Of a DNA stretch of 64,000 nucleotides, positions 19,353-30,655 are shown one piece after another. A program made the translations under genes and the position numbers. The number at the start of each line of letters is the position of its first letter. The first letter of the stretch is position 1. Source of the DNA: Hoyosella sp. YIM 151337 (GTDB taxonomy: Bacteria > Actinomycetota > Actinomycetes > Mycobacteriales > Mycobacteriaceae); the NCBI RefSeq assembly GCF_026041215.1, contig NZ_JAPEIQ010000030.1:1-64000 (forward strand). The letters are read 5' to 3'. The notes beneath the pieces were generated by a model. That model had not been told where the DNA came from. It saw only the letters and a program-made list of their open reading frames with translations, and made no database searches.

Positions 19353-21302
19353 TCATTTGTACTGGGCGAAGAACTGACCCCAGCGTTCCCTGCTTGTCAG
19401 TTCCGGCATGGCACGCCGATACGCCGATTGCAGCTCAGGGAAGCGGCGATCAAGCTCACGCCGCAGCCGTACCGCATCTTTGAAGAGTTGCGCTGCGAGT
19501 TGTTTGTCGCGCTTACGGTAAACGACACCGCGGCCGTCAGCTGTCGTGACCGTGGCGCCATCGATCTGAGACAGCAAGAACCAGCGGGCGTCCATTGTCG
19601 CCACGTTTAATTGCGGACGCTCAAGGTGTTCAGTCTTCGCAGGCCGCATGTTGTGCAGGATCGCGCGGCCGAGGCGTTTCACCTTCGCTGGCATGCCGAC
19701 TGGCAAGCTGACGTCGCCAACGTCGGCCCCGGATGGCAACGGCAGATCTGTCGCGGAACCCGCCACGACGGCATCGGGGTATTCGGCGCGAATCTTCTGG
19801 ACTTTGGCCAGTGACGTGGGCAGCACGTCGAACAGCTCGCCAGGTCCCGCAAGAAAGTCTTCGATCGCGGCATTCTGGAGCGCGACAGTCGAGTACTCCA
19901 GGCATAATAAATGTTTGAACAGCGGCTTCACCGTGCTCTTCACCAGCGCCCGCGCACCCCCGGGGTTGTGAAGAGCGGCCACGATCAAACGGTTGCGCAT
20001 GTGGTAATACGCCTGCCAGTCAATCACGTCATCCTTGTCGGACCACGCCATGTGCCAGATCGCGGTGCCCGGCAGTGTGACAGTCGGGTATCCGGCCGCT
20101 GCAGCTCGCAATCCGTATTCGGCGTCGTCCCATTTGATGAAAAGCGGGAGTGGCTGCCCAAGCTCTTCTGCCACCTTGCGTGGTATCAGGCACATCCACC
20201 AGGCGTTGTACGTGACGTCGATTCTGCGATGCAGGTCGGGTGATTCAGAGAGCGGCTCGGCGGCAAAGTCATGATCGTATTCGGTATGCGGGGCGGGTCC
20301 CCACACGAACTCACCGAACCGCACGACTTCACCCATGACATGCAAATGCGAGCGATTCTGCAGATTCAGCATCTGCCCGCCGACCAGCACTGTTGACCGG
20401 GCAAAGCGAGAGAAAGCGATAGCACGCAGGATCGAGTCGGGTTCGATCTCGATATCGTCGTCCATGAAAAGAATGAACGGACTGTCAGTTGTCCTAAGAG
20501 CCTCGTACATCACGCGGGAGTATCCGCCGGAGCCGCCGATATTCCCCTGGTCGTGGATGCGCAGCCGATCACCCAGCGCTGCGGCTGCCTCCTCAAAGCC
20601 CTCTTGATCGCGGACCTTTTTGGTGCCCTGATCAGGGATGATCACGGCGTCGATGACTTCGAGCACAAGCGGGTCGGACGCGAGCGCCGTGAGTGCCTTC
20701 ACACAATCGTGGGGACGGTTGAAGGTCGGGATTCCGACTGCGACGCGCGCTTCTCCCGGAGCTTCGACCGGTGCATACCAGCCGCCCGCGAGCAGCTCGA
20801 TATCAGCCTCAGTGCTCAGGTCGAACCAGATCCAGCCACCATCTTCGAATGGAATGAGGTCGACTGCAGCTTCAATGATGTGGTTTCCCTGGCCAGTATC
20901 GGCTGTCTGCACGCTCGTGACATGGATGCGGGTGCCGTCCGCCTTCGACCGATAGATGTCAGCGCGGCAGTCGCCGCTAACCTCGAGCCGCAGCACAACG
21001 GAGGACAGAACGCTCCAGCGCCGCCAGTAACTTGCCGGGAAAGCATTGAAGTATGTGCAAAACGACACTTCAGATTCGTCAGCGATTCGCACTGAGGTCC
21101 GTGACGTTGCGTGTGCGCGCTTCGGATTGGACGCAGCCTCCTCAAGGTACAGGCGCCGCACATCGAGCGGTTCGCCCGGGCGAGGCAGCAGGATCCGCTG
21201 GAGCAGCGACACCGCCTGCGACGTTGTGCCCTCCGCTGCCTTCTGCTCCTGCACTGATTGCGCCTTTCTCGTTGTGCGACCTGCCGCCGGCTTCGTGGTC
21301 AT
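19353..21302 (-). CDS. glfT2: Galactofuranosyltransferase GlfT2
   Basis: GlfT2 is the processive enzyme that polymerises UDP-galactofuranose with alternating beta-1,5 and beta-1,6 links to make the galactan of arabinogalactan. The 649-residue protein has an N-terminal beta-rich domain, a GT-A fold starting at VAVGIPTFNRP (about 188), the metal-binding triad FMDDDI (Asp281-283), the catalytic-base region WDDAEYGLRA (Asp392-393) and His417 in AIWHMAW, then a helical C-terminal region. It begins 6 nt after glf, fitting one operon that makes and uses UDP-Galf. Confidence 0.97.
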   Translation of the reverse strand: MTTKPAAGRTTRKAQSVQEQKAAEGTTSQAVSLLQRILLPRPGEPLDVRRLYLEEAASNPKRAHATSRTSVRIADESEVSFCTYFNAFPASYWRRWSVLSSVVLRLEVSGDCRADIYRSKADGTRIHVTSVQTADTGQGNHIIEAAVDLIPFEDGGWIWFDLSTEADIELLAGGWYAPVEAPGEARVAVGIPTFNRPHDCVKALTALASDPLVLEVIDAVIIPDQGTKKVRDQEGFEEAAAALGDRLRIHDQGNIGGSGGYSRVMYEALRTTDSPFILFMDDDIEIEPDSILRAIAFSRFARSTVLVGGQMLNLQNRSHLHVMGEVVRFGEFVWGPAPHTEYDHDFAAEPLSESPDLHRRIDVTYNAWWMCLIPRKVAEELGQPLPLFIKWDDAEYGLRAAAAGYPTVTLPGTAIWHMAWSDKDDVIDWQAYYHMRNRLIVAALHNPGGARALVKSTVKPLFKHLLCLEYSTVALQNAAIEDFLAGPGELFDVLPTSLAKVQKIRAEYPDAVVAGSATDLPLPSGADVGDVSLPVGMPAKVKRLGRAILHNMRPAKTEHLERPQLNVATMDARWFLLSQIDGATVTTADGRGVVYRKRDKQLAAQLFKDAVRLRRELDRRFPELQSAYRRAMPELTSRERWGQFFAQYK

Positions 21303-21308
21303 TGCGCG

Positions 21309-22867
<1,559 letters not shown>

Positions 22868-24913
22868 TTGCCGAAACACCACCCGAAACGATGGCTATCG
22901 CTGAGTGTTGCCGCCGGTGTCGCTGCTGCTGGCTCGCTAGCAGGTATCGGATACACGAGCAACAGTCCCAGCGTTATCAATACTGCTGATGAGACCGAAT
23001 ACGAGCCCACCTCGATCGAAGAGGTGCCGATCACGCCGGCGACGACGTCAGCGATCACCGGTATCGGTGGTGCCCCGGGCCACATCTCTGATGGCGAACC
23101 CATTGTGCGTGAGATCGCTCAAGAGACTCCGTTCAACATGTTCGGCCTGACGTGGGAGGGAGCCGGCGACCCTGACGCATGGGTCCGCGCCCAGCTCGAA
23201 GACGAATCCTGGACCGAGTGGTTCGAGATCGATCCCGTCGATGCCGTCAACATTGACACCGCCGAGGAAGACAACTCTGGCAACGCCAGTGAGGTCGTCT
23301 TCGTTGGCGACACCACCCGCATCCAGATCAGTATCGGCGGCAAAGTCAACCCTGTGCTGAACGGGGACACGGAGCCCAGCGAGCCGATCGCGCCCGAAGA
23401 CGCTGCGCCGAGTGACGAGTCAGCAGCTGAACAACTGCCCCAAGAAGCAGCACCTGAGGAAGCACCCGCGGAGGAGGCAGCTCCTGGCGAAGCGCCCGAC
23501 GCTGAGGTACCGGCCGAGGAAGCAGCGCCCGCCGAGGAGGAGGCCCCTCTGGATGAGCCAGCGGACATCTCCCGTCCGCTCATCGCGCAGCCCCCTGCGC
23601 CGGAGCGCAATGGCACCGCGGAAAACCTGACAGCCATCCTTGTCCGCCCGAGCCGGGCCCCCATTGCGGACGCCCCCTCAGACGTGGCGGAACCGGTCGA
23701 CATCGCCGGCGTGCCTCCGCGGCCGACTGTGATCAGCCGCGCGCAGTGGGGTGCGAATGAGAACATTCGTTGCGGATCACCGCGCGTCAACGGCGGGCTC
23801 GGAGCCGTCGTAGTCCACCACACCGCGGGTAACAACAACTACACGCAAGATCAGTCAGCTCAGATCGTTCGTGGCATCTATGCGTACCACGCACAGACTC
23901 TCGGCTGGTGCGACGTGGGCTATCACGCTCTTGTCGACAAGTACGGCCGCATCTTCGAAGGCCGCTTCGGGGGCCTGGACCGCGACCTGCAGGGCGCACA
24001 CACCGGTGGCTTCAACATCAACACTGCTGGGTACTCGATGATCGGTCACTACAGCAACGTTTCGCCGCCGCGCGCCCAGGTGGAAGCGCTCGCGAAACTG
24101 GCTGGCTGGCGGCTCGCTTTGGAGAACCTCAGCGCGACCGGAAACTCGCTGCACTACTCCGAGGGCACTTCGTTTACGTGGATCCCTTACGGCCAGTCAG
24201 TTCGGCTGCCTAACATCTTCGCCCACCGCGACGTCGGTTACACCGAATGCCCAGGCAACCTCGGCTACCAGCAGATGGATACGATCCGGAGCATAGCGTC
24301 GCAGTATCAGCAGAGTGCAGGCGGCGTGAATCCGAACCCACCAGGCGACGGAGACAACGGGACACCCCCGACCACACCTCCGACCACACCCCCCACCACT
24401 CCACCCACCACGCCCCCGTCAAACGGTGGCGGCTCGGTCGCTCCCCCGGTCCGGGCGAACGATGGCTGGAGTTCCAGCGAACTGCTGAGTTCAATTGACA
24501 CGCAGCTCCCTAATCTGCTGGCGCAGCTGCGTGCCCAGGCGAACGACACGGTCGGCGAAGAGATCGCGCGGCGCTGGTACACACTAGGCGGTGTGGAAGG
24601 CCTTCTCGGTCGGGTCGTTGATGGCATCAGTGATTCATCCGAGGGCGTCCGCCACGCCCGCTTCGAGAACGGCACCATCTATTGGTCCGAGGACACCGGT
24701 GCACGGGCAGTCTGGGGTGCGATCGGTGAGAAGTGGGCGGCGCTGGGTGCCGAAGAGTCCGAACTGGGACTCCCCATCACTGAGGAGTTCACAGTTCCCG
24801 AAGGTATCCGGACGAATTTCCAGAACGGCTACCTGGTATTCGATGCCGCTGCTGGAACGGTAGACGTCCACCTTGCCGCCACCGAAACCGGTGAGGCACC
24901 CGCGGAGGGATGA
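22868..24913 (+). CDS. Secreted peptidoglycan amidase (PGRP/Amidase_2) with LGFP C-terminus, Rv3811 type
   Basis: An N-acetylmuramoyl-L-alanine amidase acting on peptidoglycan outside the cell. After a signal peptide (about 1-35) comes an unrecognised domain and a Pro/Ala/Glu-rich acidic stretch (about 180-240). The PGRP/Amidase_2 domain (about 285-480) has zinc-ligand candidates in VVVHHTAG, FAHRDVG and TECPG. A PPTT repeat linker (bases about 24363-24420) leads to about two LGFP-type repeats (561-675). The TTG start at 22868 has AAGGGAG 8 nt upstream; in-frame sequence before it looks non-coding. Length is 681 residues, longer than Rv3811. LGFP repeats are thought to anchor proteins to the wall, matching the mycolyltransferase at 12326. 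Confidence 0.93.
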   Translation: MPKHHPKRWLSLSVAAGVAAAGSLAGIGYTSNSPSVINTADETEYEPTSIEEVPITPATTSAITGIGGAPGHISDGEPIVREIAQETPFNMFGLTWEGAGDPDAWVRAQLEDESWTEWFEIDPVDAVNIDTAEEDNSGNASEVVFVGDTTRIQISIGGKVNPVLNGDTEPSEPIAPEDAAPSDESAAEQLPQEAAPEEAPAEEAAPGEAPDAEVPAEEAAPAEEEAPLDEPADISRPLIAQPPAPERNGTAENLTAILVRPSRAPIADAPSDVAEPVDIAGVPPRPTVISRAQWGANENIRCGSPRVNGGLGAVVVHHTAGNNNYTQDQSAQIVRGIYAYHAQTLGWCDVGYHALVDKYGRIFEGRFGGLDRDLQGAHTGGFNINTAGYSMIGHYSNVSPPRAQVEALAKLAGWRLALENLSATGNSLHYSEGTSFTWIPYGQSVRLPNIFAHRDVGYTECPGNLGYQQMDTIRSIASQYQQSAGGVNPNPPGDGDNGTPPTTPPTTPPTTPPTTPPSNGGGSVAPPVRANDGWSSSELLSSIDTQLPNLLAQLRAQANDTVGEEIARRWYTLGGVEGLLGRVVDGISDSSEGVRHARFENGTIYWSEDTGARAVWGAIGEKWAALGAEESELGLPITEEFTVPEGIRTNFQNGYLVFDAAAGTVDVHLAATETGEAPAEG

Positions 24914-24946
24914 TGCATCCTGATTGATCTCGCGGAGTAACGCGTA

Positions 24947-24981
24947 AGGGGTGGCTGTGCGATAACGCGCAGCCATCCCTT
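24947..24981. terminator. Shared stem-loop between the amidase and HAD genes
   Basis: A hairpin with arms at about 24947-24961 and 24966-24981 (one or two G-U or mismatched positions) and an ATAA loop lies between two convergent genes. It can act as a bidirectional terminator. Confidence 0.75.
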
Positions 24982-25005
24982 TCGTATGCGCCCTGCAGTT
25001 CCGGG

Positions 25006-25845
25006 TCAGCCCCACCAGTGCTCGAGCACGACCGCGACCCCGTCGTCGTTGTTATTCTTCGTCGTTTCGTTCGCGGCGCCTATGGCGTCTTGGTGAGCGT
25101 TGCCCATCGCAACGCCGTAGCTCGCCCACGTGAGCATCGGGACATCATTCGGCATGTCACCGAAGGTTATTGTTTCGGCCGGCGACCTGCCCAGCCGATT
25201 GGCGACCCATGACAGCCCCAAAGCCTTCGTTACGCCGGGCGCAGACAGCTCGATGAGCCCGTGATTCGTTGAGTAAGTAACGTGCGCTCGATCGCCGACG
25301 AGCGGCAGCAGGGCTGCCCGCAAGTCGGCACTGGCTGTTCCCACTTTGCGGACAAGCAGCTTGATGGCCGGGGCGGAGAGCACCTCGTGTGTCGATAGCT
25401 CGACGTTGTCGGGATTGAGCCAGGCATGTTCGTATCCGGGGGCACTGACGAATTGCGGGCTCGCGGCGTCATGCGCGCTGCGGCCGACACGCTCCGCAGC
25501 CAGCCCGCATCCTGGAATAGCTTTGAGCGCGCAGTCGGCCAGCCACATCAACGTGTCGACGTCAAGTGTGTTCGCGGTGAGGATGCGATCGGTGGCGCTG
25601 TCGTAGATGACCGCCCCGTTGGCGCACACAGCTAGCGGCGCGAACCCTAGCTGATCGACAATCGGCGCGATCCACCGGGGTGGCCGCCCCGTCGCCAGCA
25701 CGAAGTCCGCACCGTCTGCAACGACCGAAGCGAGGGTGTTCTTCGTGCGCGCACTAATGCGCTCGTCATCGTCGACGAGGGTGCCGTCAACGTCTGAACC
25801 AATGAGGCGAGGTGGCTCCGTGGGCCGGTGCGGAAGAGAAGTCAC
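25006..25845 (-). CDS. HAD-superfamily phosphatase, Cof type (Rv3813c family)
   Basis: A cytosolic HAD phosphatase of 279 residues. Motif I is DVDGTLVDDD near the N-terminus (nucleophile and acid/base Asp), motif II lies around ATGRP, and the C-terminal motif is TFGDMPNDVPM. The cap between motifs is of the Cof/IIB type; its members dephosphorylate sugar phosphates or nucleotides, and the substrate here is unknown. GTG 25845 is chosen because AGGA is 7 nt upstream and it gives the length of Rv3813c. It follows the two acyltransferase genes by 37 nt. Confidence 0.9.
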   Translation of the reverse strand: MTSLPHRPTEPPRLIGSDVDGTLVDDDERISARTKNTLASVVADGADFVLATGRPPRWIAPIVDQLGFAPLAVCANGAVIYDSATDRILTANTLDVDTLMWLADCALKAIPGCGLAAERVGRSAHDAASPQFVSAPGYEHAWLNPDNVELSTHEVLSAPAIKLLVRKVGTASADLRAALLPLVGDRAHVTYSTNHGLIELSAPGVTKALGLSWVANRLGRSPAETITFGDMPNDVPMLTWASYGVAMGNAHQDAIGAANETTKNNNDDGVAVVLEHWWG

Positions 25846-25882
25846 GGTACCATCCTGCCCGGTACTGCGAGCCGGTACGTAT

Positions 25883-26677
25883 TCAGGCGCCGGGATTACG
25901 CTCTCTGCGTGCTCTCCGAGCGGCGATTTCCTCGTTATCCAACTGGGTTGCTTCCTCCAGTGTCGGCGCGCCGCCACCGAGCCGTTTCGGCACCCACCAC
26001 TCCCCTGCAGGGTGGTCGCCATACTGTGTTTGTGCTTCGTCGAGCAGAGCTTGCATGCTCTCGCGAACCTCGGCCATCAGCTCCTCAGGTGTCTGACCAG
26101 GAGAAATGGGCTTCCCGACGTGGAGCCGGACCGGCGTACGGGACCGGTGCAGGTTTTTTGGCTTCCCTTTCGTCGCGATGCGCTGGCTGCCCCAGAGGAC
26201 AGCCGGGATAATTGGAACGCCGGCCTCAATTGCCATTCGCGCAAGCCCGCTCTTGAATTCCTTGAGTTCGAAGCTGCGGCTGATCGTCGCTTCGGGAAAA
26301 ACGCCCACGAAAGCACCGTCGCGAAGCGCGTCGACCGCGGCCTGGTAGGAGGCCGACCCGGCTTCACGATCTACGGGGATTGTCCTGGTCAGCGTAACCA
26401 TGGAGCGCGTCACGCGGGTGCTCCACAGCTCGTCTTTCGCCATGTAGCGAATGGCCCTGCGAGCACGCAGCGGCCCGAACCCTGCATACATCGGATCCAT
26501 GTACCCGGTGTGGTTGATGGCGTAGACCGCGCCGCCGGTGCGGGGAATGTTCTCAATCCCCACCATCGTAAGCCGTACACCCTGGTAAGCGCGGATGCTG
26601 TACGCCAGGACGACGAAGAAACCGTACGCGAGAATGTAGGCCAAATCCGCGAGAAGTCCGCGGGCCTTTCTGATCAT
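25883..26677 (-). CDS. 1-acyl-glycerol-3-phosphate acyltransferase-like protein (PlsC family)
   Basis: A PlsC-type acyltransferase of 264 residues with an N-terminal hydrophobic anchor (about 8-28). It carries the family blocks NHTGYMD (HX4D catalytic motif) and FPEATISRS in the substrate-binding region. The C-terminal tail, GEWWVPKRLGGGAP followed by LEEAT, is shared with its neighbour. It overlaps the upstream acyltransferase gene by 4 nt (ATGA). The pair resembles Rv3815c/Rv3816c and probably arose by tandem duplication; acceptor and acyl donor are unknown. Confidence 0.9.
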   Translation of the reverse strand: MIRKARGLLADLAYILAYGFFVVLAYSIRAYQGVRLTMVGIENIPRTGGAVYAINHTGYMDPMYAGFGPLRARRAIRYMAKDELWSTRVTRSMVTLTRTIPVDREAGSASYQAAVDALRDGAFVGVFPEATISRSFELKEFKSGLARMAIEAGVPIIPAVLWGSQRIATKGKPKNLHRSRTPVRLHVGKPISPGQTPEELMAEVRESMQALLDEAQTQYGDHPAGEWWVPKRLGGGAPTLEEATQLDNEEIAARRARRERNPGA

Positions 26678-27438
26678 TGCTGGCCCGCTTCGTCCCGCGC
26701 CTTTCTGGCCGCCAGGCGAGCCTCCGCGTCACGCCGGTCCATTTCGGTAGCCTCTTCCAGGCTTGGCGCTGAACCGCCCAATCGTTTCGGCACCCAGTAT
26801 TCACCCTCGGGGTGGGGGCCGTACTGTTCTTGCGCCTCCAGCAGCATTTCCTGCATAACAGTTTTGAGCTGGGCAGTGAGTTCCGCTGCGGGCTCGAACG
26901 GCTCGATTGGCTTTCCTACGGAGACAAGAATGGGCGTCTTGGTGCGGCCCAGTCGCTTGGGGTGGCCTTTGGTCCACACACGTTGGGCGCCCCACACGAC
27001 GATGGGGATGATCGGCACTCCGGCTTCGATACTCATTCGCGCGGCGCCTGACTTGAACTCTTTTAGTTCGAAGCTGCGGCTGATCGTCGCTTCTGGGTAG
27101 ACGCCAACCAGTTCGCCATCCTGCAGCGCGCGGACCGCAGCTTGGTACGCACCAGCGCCTTCCACACGATCTACGGGGATGTGTTTGCAGCCGCGCATGA
27201 TTGGCCCGGTGATGCGATTGTCGAAAACTTCCTTCTTCGCCATGTAGCGGATGTATCGCTTGGCGGGCAGCATCGCCCAGCCCGCATAAGCGAAGTCGAG
27301 GTAGCCGGTGTGGTTGAGCGCGATCACAGCTCCCCCTTTTTCCGGCATGTTCTCGGATCCGGTGACTGTGAAGTCAAGTCCCTGGAAACGGAAGAGGCTT
27401 TTCGCGAAGGCAACGACTGGGCCGTAAACGAGTTCCAC
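26674..27438 (-). CDS. PlsC-family acyltransferase, tandem paralogue
   Basis: The second PlsC-type acyltransferase (254 residues) has NHTGYLD as HX4D block and YPEATISRS as substrate-binding block. The region RSFELKEFKSG is identical in both copies, and the C-terminal tail GEYWVPKRLGGSAP mirrors the neighbour. The first 20 residues are hydrophobic and may bind the membrane. It is the first gene of the acyltransferase-acyltransferase-HAD operon. The 29-bp repeats at 27469 lie just upstream in its promoter region. Confidence 0.9.
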   Translation of the reverse strand: MELVYGPVVAFAKSLFRFQGLDFTVTGSENMPEKGGAVIALNHTGYLDFAYAGWAMLPAKRYIRYMAKKEVFDNRITGPIMRGCKHIPVDRVEGAGAYQAAVRALQDGELVGVYPEATISRSFELKEFKSGAARMSIEAGVPIIPIVVWGAQRVWTKGHPKRLGRTKTPILVSVGKPIEPFEPAAELTAQLKTVMQEMLLEAQEQYGPHPEGEYWVPKRLGGSAPSLEEATEMDRRDAEARLAARKARDEAGQQ

Positions 27439-27468
27439 GGCACTAGCCTAACGGTCAACTCGGGCACT

Positions 27469-27542
27469 GTCCTTCGGAGGAGGACGTTTTGGTGCGAGTC
27501 CTTCGGAGGAGGACGTCTTGGTGCGAGTCCTTCGGAGGAGGA
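27469..27542. repeat. 29-bp direct repeats containing Shine-Dalgarno-like cores (2.5 copies)
   Basis: Copies at 27469-27497 and 27498-27526 differ at one base; a third partial copy of 16 bp is at 27527-27542. Each unit contains CGGAGGAGGA and a small TCCT/AGGA inverted repeat. The array lies between the divergent acyltransferase and thioesterase genes, about 40 bp before the thioesterase start. It could be a slippage product or a regulatory leader; no protein product is supported. Confidence 0.85.
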
Positions 27543-27581
27543 GAGCCCGCGGCTGGGGCATGTGGGGAACAATGTTGCATT

Positions 27582-28097
27582 ATGACGTCAGAGAGCGCCG
27601 AGAAGAGACGCGACCGCGAGTACTCCTGGATCGATCCGCTCGCGGTGCGGAATCAGCATTGGGAATTGAGTGGCCTGGAGTTTGTTTCGGCCCTCGCATC
27701 GGGCGACATCGAGCATTCTCCGATTGCACACACCTTGGGCTTTCGGGTGACGGAAGCGCGCGAGGGTTCGGCGACGATCGAATTAGCGCCCGCTGAGTTT
27801 CTCTACAACGCGGTGGGGTCAGTTCATGGTGGCGCTATCGGCGCGATCGCCGATTCGGCGATGGGTTTCGCGATCAGCACGACCCTGCCGGCGGCAGTGG
27901 GCTACACGACGCTGGATTTGAACATCAGGTTCTTGCGGCCTGTCACTGAGGAAACAGGAACCATCAATGCTGTCGGGTTCGCGGAGCACACTGGGCGAAC
28001 AACGGCGACGGCGCGGGCGGAGATCACCGATGCGGACGGCCGTCTGCTCGCGAGCGCTACCGCCCGGTGCATGATTCTGCGACCGGACGGTAGCTGA
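27582..28097 (+). CDS. PaaI-family hotdog thioesterase
   Basis: A 171-residue protein with the PaaI/hotdog signature: FLYNAVGSVHGGAIGAIADSAMG, in which VHGGAIG lies on the central helix, followed by TLDLNIRFLRPV. Relatives hydrolyse acyl-CoA or aryl-CoA thioesters in the cytosol; the substrate is not predictable here. ATG 27582 begins just before the conserved part and gives a typical length; the only purine-rich site (GGGGAA) lies about 12 nt upstream. It is convergent with serS, 7 nt apart. Confidence 0.85.
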   Translation: MTSESAEKRRDREYSWIDPLAVRNQHWELSGLEFVSALASGDIEHSPIAHTLGFRVTEAREGSATIELAPAEFLYNAVGSVHGGAIGAIADSAMGFAISTTLPAAVGYTTLDLNIRFLRPVTEETGTINAVGFAEHTGRTTATARAEITDADGRLLASATARCMILRPDGS

Positions 28098-28104
28098 ACT
28101 GCCG

Positions 28105-29364
28105 TTATGACCGGGGCTCGAGAACTTCCCGGCCGACGAACGGAACGAGCGCTGCTGGGACTTTGACGCTGCCATCGGGCTGCTGGTGGTTCTCGAGCAG
28201 AGCAACGATCCAGCGCGTGGTAGCGAGCGTGCCGTTGAGTGTCGCGGCAATCTGGGGTTTGCCGTTGTCATCCCGGTAGCGGATGCTGAGTCGGCGCGCC
28301 TGGAAGGTCGTGCAGTTAGAGGTCGAGGTGAGTTCGCGGTACGTCTGCTGCGTGGGGATCCAGGCTTCACAGTCGAACTTGCGTGTGGCGGAGGAACCGA
28401 GGTCACCGGAGGCGACATCGATCACCCGGTACGGGACCTCGATGGCGGCGAGCATTTCTTTTTCCCAGTTCAACAGCCGTGCATGTTCAGCTTCGGCCTC
28501 GTCGGGCCGGCAGTAGGTGAACATTTCGACTTTGTCGAACTGATGGACCCTGATGATCCCGCGGGTGTCCTTGCCGTAGCTGCCAGCCTCGCGCCGGAAG
28601 CACGAGGACCACCCTGCGTATCTGCGCGGGCCTTGGGAGAGGTCGAGAATTTCGCCTGAGTGGTAGCCAGCAAGCGGAACCTCGGAGGTGCCGACTAGGT
28701 ATAGATCGTCATCGGCGAGGTGGTACACCTCTGCAGCGTGTGCGCCGAGAAAACCGGTGCCAGCCATCACTTCGGGCCGTACGAGCACTGGGGGAATCAT
28801 CGGGGTAAAACCGGCGGTGACTGCCTTCTGAACCGCGAGCTGCAGCAGTCCGAGCTGGAGCAGCGCCCCGTTTCCGGTGAGAAAGTAGAATCTCGAACCC
28901 GAAACCTTCGCGCCGCGTTCCATGTCGATGAGGCCGAGTGCTTCGCCGAGCTCGAGATGGTCTTTCGGGTTCTCAATCTCTGCTGGTTGCCCCACCGTTT
29001 CAAGCACGGTGAAGTCGTCTTCTCCACCGACTGGCACCTGGGCGTGCACGATGTTCGAGATCGCGCGGTGCGCGGTGTGCATCTCCTCGTTAGCGGCACT
29101 TTCCGCAGCTTCGGCGTCCTTCACTTGCTGTGCGAGCTTGGATGCTTCCGCGAGCAGTTCGGCGCGTTCCTCCAGGGCAGCTTTTCCGATTTTCCTGCCG
29201 AGAGCTTTGTGTTCGGCACGCAGCGTGTCTGCCGACGCGACTGCTGCGCGCCGCTCCGCATCTGCTTGCAGGAGCGCATCGACGAGGTGTGCGTCTTCAC
29301 CACGCGCCTGCTGGGAAGCGCGCACCGCTTCTGGATTTTCACGGAGGAACTTGAGGTCGATCAC
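28105..29364 (-). CDS. serS: Seryl-tRNA synthetase
   Basis: A class II aminoacyl-tRNA synthetase that charges tRNA-Ser. The N-terminal long coiled-coil arm (about 25-110, rich in Glu/Ala/Lys) binds the tRNA. Motif 2 lies around [14 protein letters not shown] and motif 3 near [18 protein letters not shown], with [12 protein letters not shown] between them. GTG 29364 gives 419 residues, the same length as M. tuberculosis SerS, and the family-typical N-terminus [12 protein letters not shown] longer frame to 29466 is unlikely. It is divergent from the Rv3835-type gene. Confidence 0.97.
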   Translation of the reverse strand: MIDLKFLRENPEAVRASQQARGEDAHLVDALLQADAERRAAVASADTLRAEHKALGRKIGKAALEERAELLAEASKLAQQVKDAEAAESAANEEMHTAHRAISNIVHAQVPVGGEDDFTVLETVGQPAEIENPKDHLELGEALGLIDMERGAKVSGSRFYFLTGNGALLQLGLLQLAVQKAVTAGFTPMIPPVLVRPEVMAGTGFLGAHAAEVYHLADDDLYLVGTSEVPLAGYHSGEILDLSQGPRRYAGWSSCFRREAGSYGKDTRGIIRVHQFDKVEMFTYCRPDEAEAEHARLLNWEKEMLAAIEVPYRVIDVASGDLGSSATRKFDCEAWIPTQQTYRELTSTSNCTTFQARRLSIRYRDDNGKPQIAATLNGTLATTRWIVALLENHQQPDGSVKVPAALVPFVGREVLEPRS

Positions 29365-29468
29365 AGCTCTCAACACTAACGTGCGGCAGGTGAATCCCTG
29401 AATTGAGCGTGTGCGGACAGCCACGGCGGCGGCGCACTCGTCCCCAGCGACAAATGCGTGCATCATAG

Positions 29469-30635
29469 ATGCCGATGAGCAACGACAAGGATGAGCGTGA
29501 CGAGCAGAGTGGCGACGAGGCCGCGAGCGAACAGGCGCCAGCCACGGGCGCGGGCTCAGAGCCCGGTGATACGCCTCCGGCGGGCGAACCTGATCCGCCG
29601 CCGGGGCCCATTGTCGAGCCGGTGACGCCGAATCGGTCGAAGAAGGGTCCCCGGATCGCCGCCCTTGTCGTGCTGCTGATTCTCATCGCTGGTGGTGTGA
29701 CGAGTTATGTCCTCACCCGTGAAGCTGCCGATCAGGAGGATGAGCCGTCTTTGACTACGGTCGCCGCGCCTGAGACCGGCGCTGTTGCCGGTGAGGATTT
29801 CGGTGCAGCCCAGGCTGGGGACTGCCTCACGTGGGACGAGGGCGACGTTAGCGACTTGACGCTCGTCGAGTGTTCTGAAGAGCACCGCTTTGAGGTCGCC
29901 GCCGCGATCGACTTGGCGCAGTTCCCCGGCCGCGAGTTCGGACCTGACGCCGAGTTTCCTAATGAGCTTCGGTTTGCGGAGTTGCGCACCCACGTGTGCG
30001 AACCCGCGGTGGCCACTTACCTCGGCGAGCGTTTCGACCCGCGGGGCAAATTCAGCGTCAACTTGATCAACCCGGGTGAGGCCGGATGGAACGCTGGTGA
30101 GCGAACGATCCGCTGCGGCGTTCAGAACGTGGGAACGACCGGGCAGGTGTTTGCCGTGCGTGGACATGCTGCCGACCAGGACCAGTCGGTGACTTGGGAA
30201 CCTGGCGTGTGTATCGGGATTGATCATGACATCCCGACCGATCCAGTTGATTGCGCTGATCCGCACGCGTTCGAGGTTGTCGGTGTGGTGAACTTGGCCG
30301 ACGAGTTCGGAGACAACTACCCCTCTACAGAGGATCAGGACCGTTTCCTCGACGAGCGCTGCCGCCAGCTCGCCGCAGAGTATCTGGGTGCGCCCGAGCG
30401 GCTGGACGAGCTTCGTCTCACCGCGTTCTGGGATACCCGTCCTCTGTCGAGCTGGCTCGCGGGTAGCCGAACGGTGAATTGCGCGGTTGGAGCGCAGGTA
30501 GACGGCGCCGGGTTTGCCACAATTATTGGTTCCGCGCGGGAAGAGATCACAATCAACGGTCGTCCGCCTGGTGAGATCGATGCACCAGGTGATGACAATC
30601 CCCCGGCAGATGCGGAGCCTAGTCCCGGGAACTGA
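29469..30635 (+). CDS. Septum-formation-family membrane protein (Rv3835 type)
   Basis: The 388-residue protein has a cytoplasmic acidic and Pro-rich N-terminus (1-57), one transmembrane helix (about 61-83), and an extracellular part with two similar halves. Each half has the pattern GDCLTW or GVCIGI, then CSEEHRFEV or CADPHAFEV, then a late cysteine. This matches the family annotated as septum formation (PF13845-like); actual function is unproven. The gene is syntenic with Rv3835, between serS and the metallopeptidase gene. No ribosome site precedes ATG 29469 or 29475, so the start may be leaderless. Confidence 0.85.
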   Translation: MPMSNDKDERDEQSGDEAASEQAPATGAGSEPGDTPPAGEPDPPPGPIVEPVTPNRSKKGPRIAALVVLLILIAGGVTSYVLTREAADQEDEPSLTTVAAPETGAVAGEDFGAAQAGDCLTWDEGDVSDLTLVECSEEHRFEVAAAIDLAQFPGREFGPDAEFPNELRFAELRTHVCEPAVATYLGERFDPRGKFSVNLINPGEAGWNAGERTIRCGVQNVGTTGQVFAVRGHAADQDQSVTWEPGVCIGIDHDIPTDPVDCADPHAFEVVGVVNLADEFGDNYPSTEDQDRFLDERCRQLAAEYLGAPERLDELRLTAFWDTRPLSSWLAGSRTVNCAVGAQVDGAGFATIIGSAREEITINGRPPGEIDAPGDDNPPADAEPSPGN

Positions 30636-30655
30636 CCCGCACGAGGAGATACTGG

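Noticed and set aside
24361-24420. Short PPTT-encoding repeats as a CRISPR or satellite array
   Set aside because: They are in-frame codon repeats of a proline/threonine linker in the amidase gene without spacers.
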